From an uncultured Eubacteriales bacterium (GTDB lineage Bacteria > Bacillota > Clostridia > Oscillospirales > Butyricicoccaceae), in assembly GCA_905199135.1 (NCBI GenBank), contig CAJKFC010000002.1:1-42298 (forward strand): a stretch of DNA of 42,298 nucleotides. Reading direction: 5' to 3'. The position numbers and the translations under genes were made by a program. Under the pieces are notes generated by a model. The model made no database searches. It saw only the letters and a list, made by a program, of their open reading frames with translations, and had not been told where the DNA came from. How positions within the stretch are numbered: the stretch's first letter is position 1; every line of letters starts with the position of its first letter. This document shows, piece after piece, positions 16,161 through 25,011 of the stretch.

Positions 16161-16180
16161 GCCGGGGCGTGTGCCCCGGC
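16161..16180 (-). other. Intra-operon GC-rich stem-loop between ftsY and rph
   Basis: Perfect 8-bp stem GCCGGGGC / GCCCCGGC with a 4-nt loop and no T-tract on either strand, in the widest gap of the long operon's central block. An RNA processing or stability element, or a weak attenuator, is plausible. Confidence 0.55.
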
Positions 16181-16187
16181 TGTCATT

Positions 16188-17093
16188 TTATTCAAAAAAT
16201 GCCTTCAAAAATCCCACGGGCTCAAAGGGCAGAAGATCTTCTATCTTCTCACCCACGCCGATGAACTTTATGGGCAGCGAAAGCTTTGCCGATATGGCGG
16301 CCACCACACCGCCCTTAGCTGTGCCGTCGAGCTTTGTCACCACTATACCTGTAAGGCCTGTGACGGCGTTGAACTGCTCGGCCTGATTGAGGGCATTCTG
16401 TCCTGTGGTGGCGTCTACCACCAAAAGGCTCTCCTTGTCGCAGCCCTCCAGCTCCCTGTCGATGACTCTGTTCATCTTTTCAAGCTCTTTCATGAGGTTC
16501 TGCTTGTTGTGGAGTCTGCCCGCTGTGTCGCATATGACCACATCTATTCCTCTCGCCTTGGCGGCGGTGATGCCGTCATAAATGACGGCGGCAGGGTCGG
16601 CGCCCTCGGCGTGGCGCACTATCTGGGCATTGCAGCGCTCGGCCCACACGGTCAGCTGGTCGGCAGCCGCCGCTCTGAAGGTGTCGGCAGCCACAAAGAG
16701 CACTCTTTTGCCCTGATCTGTCAGCTTTTTGCCGATTTTTCCTATGGTAGTTGTCTTTCCTACGCCGTTTACTCCCACCACCATGATGACCGACGGCTTT
16801 GTCGTGAGTTTCAATTCATTGTCCATGGTCATTTTGGAGGAAAGTATCTCCACCAGAGCGTCCTTGACGCCCTGCTCTGTGGTGATATTGTCGAGCTTTG
16901 CCTTTTTCCTCAGCTCGTTTATGACCTCTTCCGAAAGAGAGGCTCCTAAATCGCTCATGATGAGAGCGTCTAAAAGCTCTTCAAGAAGATCCTCGTCCAC
17001 CTCACGGAAGGTGGCGAAAACGGCGTTGAGAGCAGAGTCCACGCTGGCCTTGGTCTTGGCGAGACCCTGCTTTATCTTGTCAAAAAATCCCAT
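16188..17093 (-). CDS. ftsY: Signal recognition particle receptor FtsY
   Basis: SRP receptor GTPase that docks ribosome-nascent-chain complexes at the membrane. 301 residues, a compact Gram-positive form without the long acidic A domain. N domain 1-~90 (MGFFDKIKQGLAKTKASVDS). G domain: P-loop GVNGVGKTTT (107-116), DTFRAAAADQL (137-147), DTAGRLHN (189-196), TKLDGTAKGG (~253-262) and the closing FIGVGEKIEDLLPFEP. Usually found near smc or ffh; here it follows pyrF by 15 nt. No reason for the pyrimidine link is evident beyond co-transcription. Confidence 0.97.
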   Translation of the reverse strand: MGFFDKIKQGLAKTKASVDSALNAVFATFREVDEDLLEELLDALIMSDLGASLSEEVINELRKKAKLDNITTEQGVKDALVEILSSKMTMDNELKLTTKPSVIMVVGVNGVGKTTTIGKIGKKLTDQGKRVLFVAADTFRAAAADQLTVWAERCNAQIVRHAEGADPAAVIYDGITAAKARGIDVVICDTAGRLHNKQNLMKELEKMNRVIDRELEGCDKESLLVVDATTGQNALNQAEQFNAVTGLTGIVVTKLDGTAKGGVVAAISAKLSLPIKFIGVGEKIEDLLPFEPVGFLKAFFE

Positions 17094-17108
17094 CTGTTCT
17101 CTCTCCGA

Positions 17109-17813
17109 TTACTCGCCCAAAAAGTCCTTTTTGACTCTCAAATAGGCGGCGACGGGGTCTTCGTTTGCCGTTATGGGACGGCCTACGACGATGTAGTCTG
17201 TGCCTATCTCTCTGGCCTTCCGGGGAGTTGTAACTCTTGCCTGGTCGCCCTTGTCGCCGTCGGCATAGCGTATGCCGGGAGTTACGGTTTTGAACTCCTT
17301 GCCGCAGGCGTTCTTGACTATCTCTGCCTCGAGGGGGGAGCAGACGACGCCGTCGAGCCCTGCCTCTTTGGCGTTCTGGGCGTATTTTGCAACTACATCT
17401 TCTATCTTATGGGGAATGAGCAGGTCTTTCTGCATTCTCTCCTCGCTGGTGCTTGTAAGCTGTGTAACTGCGATGAGCATGGGCACTTCTCTGCCCTCTG
17501 CGCCCTCGATAAGACCCTCTTTGGCGGCCTTCATCATCTCAATAGTGCCTGCCGCATGGACATTTGTCATGTCTACGCCGAGACGGGCGAGGTTTGCCAT
17601 GGCCTTTTTGACCGTGTTGGGGATATCGTGGAGCTTGAGGTCGAGAAACACTCTGTAACCCATCTTCTTTATCTCACGGACTATGTCGGGGCCTTCGCCG
17701 TAGAAGAGCTCCATGCCTATCTTGACATAGGGGTTAAGTCCTTCGAACTTCTTGAGGAAATTCATTGTGTCCTCGCGGTTTTTAAAGTCGCAGGCGATTA
17801 TAACATCACGCAT
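17109..17813 (-). CDS. pyrF: Orotidine-5'-phosphate decarboxylase
   Basis: Last step of UMP synthesis, decarboxylating OMP. 234 residues. The catalytic D-x-K-x-x-x-D array is in VFLDLKLHDIPNTV (D58, K60, D63). Other conserved parts are IIACDFKNREDTM, VHAAGTIEMMKAA, GVVCSPLEAEIV, VTPGIRYADGDKGDQARV and DYIVVGRPITANEDP. Group I size, as in Bacillus. It starts 15 nt after pyrD. Confidence 0.97.
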   Translation of the reverse strand: MRDVIIACDFKNREDTMNFLKKFEGLNPYVKIGMELFYGEGPDIVREIKKMGYRVFLDLKLHDIPNTVKKAMANLARLGVDMTNVHAAGTIEMMKAAKEGLIEGAEGREVPMLIAVTQLTSTSEERMQKDLLIPHKIEDVVAKYAQNAKEAGLDGVVCSPLEAEIVKNACGKEFKTVTPGIRYADGDKGDQARVTTPRKAREIGTDYIVVGRPITANEDPVAAYLRVKKDFLGE

Positions 17814-17828
17814 TGTAGTTCTCCTTTT

Positions 17829-18746
17829 CTATATGTGTGCCTTGCCGATTATGTCCTTAAGGTCTTTTATGCCGTATTTCTCCATCTTTTTGGGGAGATC
17901 GAGAATTATATCGCGGCAGGCGTAGGGGTTTACGAGGTTTGCGGCGCCCACCTGCACGGCTGTGGCACCTGCATACATCATCTCGATGACATCGTCGGCG
18001 CTCTCGACGCCGCCTATGCCCATTATCGGTATTTTTACTGCGTCATAGACCTGATAGACCATTCTGACGGCCACAGGCTTGACGGCAGGGCCCGAAAAGC
18101 CCGCCATTTTTGTGGAAACTATCGGTTTTCCGGTTCTGACATCTATTCTCATGCCGAGTAAGGTGTTTATGAGGGATATGCCGTCGGCTCCTGCGTTTTC
18201 GCAGGCTTTGGCGATGGAGACGATGTCTGTTACATTGGGGGAAAGCTTCATGAACACAGGCTTCTTGGTGTGTTTCTTTACGGCTTCGCACACCGCCGCT
18301 GCGTTTTCGCAGGAGGTGCCGAAGGCCATGCCGCCCGCCTTGACATTGGGGCAGCTGATGTTTATCTCCAGAATTGCTATCTGGTCTTCCTTGTCAAATT
18401 TCTCGGCTGTCTCCACATACTCATCGACAGAAAAGCCCGAGATGTTGGCGATGAGACCGCCCTTGAAGAAGGGTTTTACCTTGGGGAGCTCCTCCGATAT
18501 GACCTTGTCGACGCCGGGATTCTGAAGACCTATTGCGTTGATTATGCCCTTTTCGCACTCGGCTATTCTCGGAGTGGGGTTGCCGAAGCGTCCCTCTCTT
18601 GTGGTGCCTTTGAGGCTTATGCTGCCCAGCATGTCGATGTCGTAAAACTTCTGAAACTCATAGCCGAAACCGAAGGTGCCGCTGGCGGGGATTACGGGGT
18701 TTTTAAGCTCGACGCCGCACAGATTTACCGAAAGATTATTCATCAA
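17829..18746 (-). CDS. pyrD: Dihydroorotate dehydrogenase, class 1B catalytic subunit
   Basis: Oxidises dihydroorotate to orotate, passing electrons through PyrK to NAD. 305 residues, FMN-binding TIM barrel. Features: NPVIPASGTFGFGYEF, LKGTTREGRFGNPTPR, NAIGLQNPGVD, EINISCPNVKAGGMAFGTS (128-146, the class 1B active-site region), FMKLSPNVTDI, SLINTLLGMRIDV and IMGIGGVESADDVIEM. Having pyrK immediately upstream with an 11-nt overlap confirms the 1B type. Starts at an ATG within the end of pyrK. Confidence 0.96.
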   Translation of the reverse strand: MMNNLSVNLCGVELKNPVIPASGTFGFGYEFQKFYDIDMLGSISLKGTTREGRFGNPTPRIAECEKGIINAIGLQNPGVDKVISEELPKVKPFFKGGLIANISGFSVDEYVETAEKFDKEDQIAILEINISCPNVKAGGMAFGTSCENAAAVCEAVKKHTKKPVFMKLSPNVTDIVSIAKACENAGADGISLINTLLGMRIDVRTGKPIVSTKMAGFSGPAVKPVAVRMVYQVYDAVKIPIMGIGGVESADDVIEMMYAGATAVQVGAANLVNPYACRDIILDLPKKMEKYGIKDLKDIIGKAHI

Positions 18747-19470
18747 AAGTCACCTCCGATGTAAGCATTACGGGGCCTTCGACGCATATGCGCTTGTAGC
18801 CCGTGAGGGTCTTGCAGGAGCAGCCCATGCAGGCGCCGAAGCCGCAGCCCATTCTCTCTTCAAAGGACATCTGTCCCTCTATTCCCGTCTTGTGCAGAGC
18901 CTTGAGCATGGGCTCGGGGCCGCAGGCATAGAAATATTCGATATTCATATCGGCAAGGGGAGTTGTGACAAAGCCTTTTACTCCCACGGAGCCGTCGACT
19001 GTGGTGACTACCACCTTGTCGCACACCTTTTCAAAGTCCTCTTTGCAGAAGGCCTGGTCTGCACTGTTGAAGCCCAGAATGGCTGTGACATTCTTGCCCT
19101 CTTTTTTGAGCTTTTTGGCGAGAGCGTAAAGGGGAGGTACTCCCACGCCGCCGCCTATTACGGCGACATTTTTGTGCTCCGTAACGGTGTAGCCGTTGCC
19201 GAGGCCCGTGAGAATATCGAGCTTTTCGCCCTTTTTCATCTCTGCCATCTGTTCTGTGCCTCTGCCCACGACCTTATATATTATCACAAGGGTATTTTCA
19301 TTCCAGTCGTGAACGCTTATGGGGCGTCTCAGATAGAGACCGTCAAGGGCGATGTTTACAAACTGACCCTCGTTGGTAATATATCTTGTATCGCCCGAAA
19401 GCACCATTTTATAGGTGCTTTCGGCTATTTTTTCGTTGGAAACTATTTCAAAAACTATATTTTTATCCAT
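18736..19470 (-). CDS. pyrK: Dihydroorotate dehydrogenase electron transfer subunit
   Basis: FAD and [2Fe-2S] protein that links PyrD to NAD+. 244 residues: an FAD-binding barrel (YLRRPISVHDWNENTLVIIY), an NAD-binding region (NVAVIGGGVGVPPLYALAKK), and a C-terminal cluster motif CGFGACMGCSC (C209, C214, C217) with the fourth ligand Cys at ~229. All four cysteines are present, so the cluster should be intact. Its 3' end overlaps pyrD. The gap to carB is 12 nt. Confidence 0.96.
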   Translation of the reverse strand: MDKNIVFEIVSNEKIAESTYKMVLSGDTRYITNEGQFVNIALDGLYLRRPISVHDWNENTLVIIYKVVGRGTEQMAEMKKGEKLDILTGLGNGYTVTEHKNVAVIGGGVGVPPLYALAKKLKKEGKNVTAILGFNSADQAFCKEDFEKVCDKVVVTTVDGSVGVKGFVTTPLADMNIEYFYACGPEPMLKALHKTGIEGQMSFEERMGCGFGACMGCSCKTLTGYKRICVEGPVMLTSEVTFDE

Positions 19471-19482
19471 TTTTCCCTCTGC

Positions 19483-22400
19483 CTATTCGGCGTCTATCGT
19501 GCTTACGCCGACGGTTATCTCCTCAAGAACATCGAGGAGCACCGACACGGTGTCAAGGCTTGTGAATATGGTCACATTGTGCTCTACGGCGTAGCGGCGG
19601 ATGAGGAAGCCGTCCTTTTCCATGTTGTCGCTGTCGCCCAGTGTGTTGATGACATAGGAGATGTGACCCTGCTTGATGGACTCCAGAATCTCGTCGCTGC
19701 CCTGGCTTATCTTCTTCTTGACCCTTGTGCGGACTCCGTGCTCTTTTAAGAACTTGGCTGTGCCGCTGGTGGCCTCTATGTTGAAACCGAGGTTGTAGAA
19801 TCTCTTTATGAGGGGCAGAGCTGCCTCTTTGTCGGCGTCGGCTATGGTCACGAATATTGTGCCGTAGTTTTCGACGCGGAGGTGTGCCGCCTTGAGAGCC
19901 TTGTAAAGGGCGCGGTTCAAAGTATCGTCATAGCCTATGGCTTCGCCCGTCGACTTCATTTCGGGGGAGAGATAGGCGTCGAGACCTCTTATCTTGGAGA
20001 AGGAGAAGACGGGAACCTTTACATACCATCTCTTTTTCTCCTTGCCGAGACCTGTGCCGTAGCCCAGCTCTTTGAGGGTCTTGCCCAGAGATACCTTTGC
20101 GGCTATGTTGGCTATGGGGTAGCCTGTCGACTTGGAGAGGAAGGGAACCGTTCTCGAAGAACGGGGGTTGACCTCGATGACATAGACATCTTCATGCTCG
20201 TCCACTATAAACTGAATATTGAAGGGACCTACGATGCCGATGGCCTTGCCCAGCTTTATTGTGTAATCGACTATTGTGTCCTTGACCTTCTGGGACACCG
20301 AGAAGGTGGGGTATACGCTTATGGAGTCGCCCGAGTGGACGCCTGTTCTCTCGACATGCTCCATAATGCCCGGCACGAATACATCTGTGCCGTCGCACAC
20401 AGCGTCGACCTCCAGCTCTTTACCCGAGACATACTTGTCAACGAGGACAGGGTGCTTTGCGTTGATGCTGACGGCGGTGCTCAGATATCTCATGAGCTGC
20501 TCGTCGTTTTTGACTATCTGCATTGCCCTGCCGCCCAGAACAAAGGAGGGACGGACGAGGACGGGATATTTGATTTCGTTGGCAACCTTGAGGCCGTCCT
20601 CTATTGTTGTGACGGCTTTGCCCACAGGCTGGGGAATCTTGAGGCTCTGCATGAGCTCCTCGAAGAGGTTTCTGTCCTCGGCTCTGGCTATTGCCTTGTC
20701 GTCTGTGCCGAGAATGTTTACGCCCAGGCGGTGGAGGTCTTCCGAGATGTTGAGGGCGGTCTGTCCGCCGAGGGTTACTATGACGCCCCAGGGCTTTTCG
20801 TGGTCGATGACGGCCATGACATCTTCCTGTGTAAGGGGCTCAAAGTAGAGCTTATCCGATGTGGTGTAGTCGGTGGAGACGGTCTCGGGGTTGCAGTTTA
20901 TGATTATTGCTTCATATCCTGCCTCTCTTATTGCCCATATTGCATGGACTGCGCCGTAGTCGAACTCGACGCCCTGACCGATTCTGATGGGGCCCGAGCC
21001 TAAAACCACGACCTTCTTTCTGTCGGACACTATGCTCTCGTTTTCGATGCCGTATGTCGAGTAGAAATAGGGGATATAGGACTCAAACTCGCTGGCACAG
21101 GAGTCTATCATCTTGTAAATGGGCACTATGCCGCATTTCTTTCTCATAAAGTAGACATCGTCCTGCTCCATGCCCCAGAGTTTTGCTATAAACTCATCGG
21201 AGAAGCCCATCTTTTTGGCCTCAAATAGCAGTTTTTCGTCCTTGACAGCGGCTTTCAGCGACTTTTCCATGTCGACGATGTTCTTTATCTTCTCGAGGAA
21301 GAACTTGTCGATCATGGTGTTTTCGTATATGGTCTTGACGGTTACGCCTCTTCTCAAAAGCTCGGCGATGGCGTAGATACGCTCGTCTGTGGGGTTGATG
21401 ATGTTGTCCATCAGCTCCCCTGTGGGCATATCGTCAAACTTTGCGCTGTAAATGTGGCATACGCCTGTTTCAAGGGAGCGCATTGCCTTGAGAAGGCTCT
21501 CCTCAAAGCTTCTGCCTATTGCCATGACCTCGCCTGTGGCCTTCATCTGAGTATTGAGAAGCTTGGAAGCCGAGTCGAACTTATCGAAGGGGAAGCGGGC
21601 GACCTTTGTTACCACATAGTCGAGGGCGGGCTCAAAGGATGCGGGGGTGTTGGCAAGTCTTATCTCATCAAGGGTGAGACCCACCGAAATAAGTGCCGAA
21701 ACCTTGGCTATGGGATATCCGCTGGCCTTTGAAGCGAGGGCGGAAGAACGGGAAACACGGGGGTTTACCTCGATGACATAGTATTTGAAGGAATAGGGGT
21801 CGAGAGCAAACTGGACATTGCAGCCGCCTTCGATCTTAAGGGCTCTGATTATCTTGAGAGCTGCGTCACGCAGCATGTGGAACTCTTTGTTTGTAAGGGT
21901 CTGAGAGGGGCAGACGACCATGGAGTCACCTGTGTGAACGCCGACGGGGTCGATGTTCTCCATGTTACAGATGGCGATGGCGGTGTCATTTTTGTCGCGC
22001 ATTACCTCGTACTCTATCTCTTTATAGCCCCTTATGGACTTTTCTACGAGAACCTGACCGACAGGCGAGAGCTTTATGGCGTTGTCGGCAATCTCATTGA
22101 GCTCGTCCACATTGTCGGCAAAGCCGCCGCCTGTGCCGCCCAGAGTAAAGGCGGGGCGGAGAACTACGGGATAGCCGATCTCGGCGGCTATCTTCTGAGC
22201 CTCTTCCACTGTGTGGGCGATTTCCGACTGTGTGACAGGCTCGCCTATCTCAAGACAGAGGTTTTTAAAGAGCTCTCTGTCCTCGGCTCTTTCAATGGAC
22301 TCAAAAGATGTGCCCAGTATCTCTGTGCCGCACTCTTTGAGCACTCCCTTTTTGGCAAGCTGCATGGCAAGGTTGAGGCCTGTCTGGCCGCCAAGGGTGG

Positions 22401-22662
22401 GAACGAGAGCGTCGGGACGCTCTGTTCTGATGATTCTCGCCACAAACTCCAGTGTCAAGGGCTCCATATACACCTTGTCTGCGATGTTTGTATCTGTCAT
22501 GATGGTGGCGGGATTGGAATTTATAAGTATGACCTCGTAGCCCTGCTCTTTAAGTGCAAGGCAGGCCTGTGTGCCGCTGTAATCGAACTCGGCGGCCTGT
22601 CCTATGACGATAGGGCCCGAGCCTATGACGAGGATTTTTTTAAGGTCTTCTCTCTTCGGCAT
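19483..22662 (-). CDS. carB: Carbamoyl-phosphate synthase large subunit
   Basis: Makes carbamoyl phosphate from bicarbonate, ammonia (from CarA) and two ATP. 1059 residues, close to the usual ~1070. Two homologous ATP-grasp halves each begin with a pre-grasp motif (VIGSGPIVIGQAAEFDYSG at ~12; VLGSGPIRIGQGVEFDYGA at ~557) and contain paired signatures such as PVVLRPAFTLGGTGGG and PVLVRPSFVLGGRAMQ, plus VIEVNPRVSRSSALASKA and VIEVNPRSSRTVPFLSKS. The C-terminal allosteric (MGS-like) domain follows from ~930 (FVTIADADKEAALPLIKRFY, ATSGTAKFLKEHGV), where UMP or PRPP normally acts. CarA lies directly upstream with a 1-nt gap. Confidence 0.98.
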   Translation of the reverse strand: MPKREDLKKILVIGSGPIVIGQAAEFDYSGTQACLALKEQGYEVILINSNPATIMTDTNIADKVYMEPLTLEFVARIIRTERPDALVPTLGGQTGLNLAMQLAKKGVLKECGTEILGTSFESIERAEDRELFKNLCLEIGEPVTQSEIAHTVEEAQKIAAEIGYPVVLRPAFTLGGTGGGFADNVDELNEIADNAIKLSPVGQVLVEKSIRGYKEIEYEVMRDKNDTAIAICNMENIDPVGVHTGDSMVVCPSQTLTNKEFHMLRDAALKIIRALKIEGGCNVQFALDPYSFKYYVIEVNPRVSRSSALASKASGYPIAKVSALISVGLTLDEIRLANTPASFEPALDYVVTKVARFPFDKFDSASKLLNTQMKATGEVMAIGRSFEESLLKAMRSLETGVCHIYSAKFDDMPTGELMDNIINPTDERIYAIAELLRRGVTVKTIYENTMIDKFFLEKIKNIVDMEKSLKAAVKDEKLLFEAKKMGFSDEFIAKLWGMEQDDVYFMRKKCGIVPIYKMIDSCASEFESYIPYFYSTYGIENESIVSDRKKVVVLGSGPIRIGQGVEFDYGAVHAIWAIREAGYEAIIINCNPETVSTDYTTSDKLYFEPLTQEDVMAVIDHEKPWGVIVTLGGQTALNISEDLHRLGVNILGTDDKAIARAEDRNLFEELMQSLKIPQPVGKAVTTIEDGLKVANEIKYPVLVRPSFVLGGRAMQIVKNDEQLMRYLSTAVSINAKHPVLVDKYVSGKELEVDAVCDGTDVFVPGIMEHVERTGVHSGDSISVYPTFSVSQKVKDTIVDYTIKLGKAIGIVGPFNIQFIVDEHEDVYVIEVNPRSSRTVPFLSKSTGYPIANIAAKVSLGKTLKELGYGTGLGKEKKRWYVKVPVFSFSKIRGLDAYLSPEMKSTGEAIGYDDTLNRALYKALKAAHLRVENYGTIFVTIADADKEAALPLIKRFYNLGFNIEATSGTAKFLKEHGVRTRVKKKISQGSDEILESIKQGHISYVINTLGDSDNMEKDGFLIRRYAVEHNVTIFTSLDTVSVLLDVLEEITVGVSTIDAE

Positions 22663-22663
22663 T

Positions 22664-23758
22664 TTATTTATCCCCTCTCTTTTTAAACTCGCTCATGTAG
22701 TCGTTAAACTGGTCGAACAGATAGTCGCTGTCCTGAGGTCCGGGGGCGCTTTCGGGGTGATACTGCACGCAGAACACGAAGTTCTCCTTGTCTCTCACGC
22801 CCTCGCATGTGCCGTCCAGAACATTTATATGTGTCAGCTCCAGTCCGCTGTCCTTTAAGCTGTCCACATCGACGGCAAAGGAGTGGTTCTGGGAGGTTAT
22901 CTCGACTCTCTTTGTAAAGAGGTTCTTTACGGGGTGGTTGCCGCCTCTGTGGCCGAACTTCATCTTGAAGGTCTTGGCGCCCCTTGCAAGGCATATCATC
23001 TGATGGCCGAGGCATATTCCGAACATGGGAACTTTGCCCCACAGCTTGTTGATAAGCTCTATTGTGCAGGTGTTGTCCACGGGGTTTCCGGGGCCGTTGG
23101 AGAAGAACACTCCGTCGGGCTCCAGCTCCATTACCGTTTCAAAAGATGTGTCGGGGGGAACTATTGTCACATTGCAGCCCCTTTTGTTGAGCCATCTTAT
23201 AATATTGTGCTTTATGCCGCAGTCGACGGCGACGACATTGTATGTGAAATTGGGGGTTCTTCTGTGCCACATTTTTTTGCAGGCCACATGGGAGACATGG
23301 TCTGTGGGTATCTGCCATGCCCTCACCTTTGCAAGAGCCTCTTCATAGGGCACATCGGCGTCTGTGATGATGACCCTCATGGAGCCCTCGCTTCTTATCA
23401 TTCTTGTAATGGCTCTGGTGTCGAGACCCCATATGCCGGGTATGCCGCACTCCACCATTATATCGGAAAGGGTTCTTGTATAGCGGTAGTTGGAGGGCTT
23501 GTCGTTGTATTCGCCCACGATAAAGCCGCCCATGTTGGGGGATTTTGTCTCAAAATCCTCGTCTGTTATGCCGTAGTTGCCGATTAAGGGATATGTCATG
23601 ACAACCATCTGACCGTAGTAGGACGGGTCGGACAGTATCTCCTGATAGCCAACCATGCTTGTGTTGAAGACGACCTCGGAGATTTTTTCCACATCGGCGC
23701 CGAAGCCTTTGCCGTAAAACTCTCTGCCGTTTTCAAAGACTATTTTCTTATCTTTCAT
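22664..23758 (-). CDS. carA: Carbamoyl-phosphate synthase small (glutaminase) subunit
   Basis: Releases ammonia from glutamine and channels it to CarB. 364 residues. The N-terminal CarA domain (FNTSMVGYQEILSDPSYYGQ, VMTYPLIGNYGI, GIWGLDTRAITRMIR) is followed by a class I glutamine amidotransferase domain with nucleophile C249 (MFGICLGHQMICLARGA), RGGNHPVKN, and the His-Glu pair H334/E336 in VQYHPESAPGPQDSDYLF. The triad is complete. The start overlaps the end of pyrC by 11 nt, and GGAGG lies 9 nt upstream within pyrC. Confidence 0.97.
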   Translation of the reverse strand: MKDKKIVFENGREFYGKGFGADVEKISEVVFNTSMVGYQEILSDPSYYGQMVVMTYPLIGNYGITDEDFETKSPNMGGFIVGEYNDKPSNYRYTRTLSDIMVECGIPGIWGLDTRAITRMIRSEGSMRVIITDADVPYEEALAKVRAWQIPTDHVSHVACKKMWHRRTPNFTYNVVAVDCGIKHNIIRWLNKRGCNVTIVPPDTSFETVMELEPDGVFFSNGPGNPVDNTCTIELINKLWGKVPMFGICLGHQMICLARGAKTFKMKFGHRGGNHPVKNLFTKRVEITSQNHSFAVDVDSLKDSGLELTHINVLDGTCEGVRDKENFVFCVQYHPESAPGPQDSDYLFDQFNDYMSEFKKRGDK

Positions 23759-25010
23759 ATCTGTAAACCTCCTTGCCTGCCGCTATCGTATTTGTAACCC
23801 TGCCGCTGACCTCGGCCCCGTCAAAGGGTGTCGAACGGCCCTTGGATTTAAAGGTCTTTGCATCTATCTTATATGTGCACTCCGTGTCGAGGACTGTTAT
23901 GTCGGCAACAGCCCCCTCTTTGAGGTCGTACTCCTCGCCGATTATCTTTCCGCCGTTGGTCATAAGGGTCAGAAGGCTCTCTATTGAAAAGCCGCGCTTT
24001 TTGCAAAGCTCCGTGTAGCACACGGCGAAAGCCGTCTCCAAGCCCACTATGCCCATGGCGCTCTTTTCGAGCCCTTTGGACTTGTCCTCTTTTGTGTGGG
24101 GGGCGTGGTCGGTGGCTATGCAGTCTATCGTTCCGTCTCTAAGGCCCTCGATTATGGCCTCTCTGTCGCTCTCGTCACGGAGGGGAGGATTCATCTTGAA
24201 GCGGCCGTCGTCCCCCTCTATATCCATATCGCAGAGGGCGATGTGGTGAGGTGTGACCTCGGCTGTAACCGTGGTGATTCCCCTCTTTTTGGCCTGTCTC
24301 ACAGCCTCGATGCTCTCCTTTGCCGAAATGTGGCACACATGGTAGTGGGCGCCGTATTTTTCGGCGAGAGCTATGTCGCGCACCACCTGGGCATACTCGC
24401 ACTCGGAGCTTATGCCCCTGTGTCCGTGCTTTTCGCTGTATTTCCCCTTGTGGATATAGCCGCCCTCGAGAAGGCTCTCGTCCTCGCAGTGAGCCGAGAT
24501 GATGACGCCCATGTCGCCTGCCTTGCGCATGACCTCCTCCATCATCTCCTCGCTCTGCACTCCCTTGCCGTCGTCGCTGAAGCCGACGCAGAGAGGGGCA
24601 AGGTCTATCATATCGACGATCTCCTTGCCCTTTTCGCCCATGGTTATGGGAGCGAAGGGCAGGACATTTATAACAGCGTCTCTTTCGATTATCTCCAGCT
24701 GTTTTTCCATATTTTCCACCGTGTCGGGCACGGGATTTAAGTTAGGCATGGGGCATATGGTGGTAAATCCGCCCGCCGCCGCAGCCTCGGTGCCTGTTTT
24801 CACCGTCTCTTTGTTTTCAAAGCCCGGCTCTCTGAGATGCACATGCATATCTATAAAGCCGTGGCACACTATTTTGCCTTTGGCGTCTATGACTTCGCCC
24901 TTGCTTTCAAGGCCGGGAGCTATCTTTTTGACCACTCCGTCCTCTATAAACACATCGCATTCGCAAAGCCTTCCGCCTGTAAAAACTCTGCCGTTTTTAA
25001 TGGTTATCAT
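23748..25010 (-). CDS. pyrC: Dihydroorotase, class I
   Basis: Cyclises carbamoyl aspartate to dihydroorotate. 420 residues from ATG 25010, chosen because GGAGG lies 6 nt upstream inside the pyrB end; it sits 1 nt after the pyrB stop. An upstream in-frame start would overlap pyrB by 46 nt without a ribosome binding site. Zinc-binding motif DMHVHLREPG at 54-63, followed by VISAHCEDESLLE, HYHVCHISAKESIEA, VTAEVTPHHIALCD and IDCIATDHAPHTKEDK (catalytic Asp). All expected His and Asp residues are visible. Amidohydrolase fold of the Bacillus type. Confidence 0.97.
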   Translation of the reverse strand: MITIKNGRVFTGGRLCECDVFIEDGVVKKIAPGLESKGEVIDAKGKIVCHGFIDMHVHLREPGFENKETVKTGTEAAAAGGFTTICPMPNLNPVPDTVENMEKQLEIIERDAVINVLPFAPITMGEKGKEIVDMIDLAPLCVGFSDDGKGVQSEEMMEEVMRKAGDMGVIISAHCEDESLLEGGYIHKGKYSEKHGHRGISSECEYAQVVRDIALAEKYGAHYHVCHISAKESIEAVRQAKKRGITTVTAEVTPHHIALCDMDIEGDDGRFKMNPPLRDESDREAIIEGLRDGTIDCIATDHAPHTKEDKSKGLEKSAMGIVGLETAFAVCYTELCKKRGFSIESLLTLMTNGGKIIGEEYDLKEGAVADITVLDTECTYKIDAKTFKSKGRSTPFDGAEVSGRVTNTIAAGKEVYRYER

Positions 25011-25011
25011 C

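Noticed and set aside
15375..16949. 524-codon plus-strand open frame across rph and ftsY
   Set aside because: It spans two well-defined minus-strand genes and their intergenic hairpin, and its translation is low-complexity Cys/His-rich shadow sequence.
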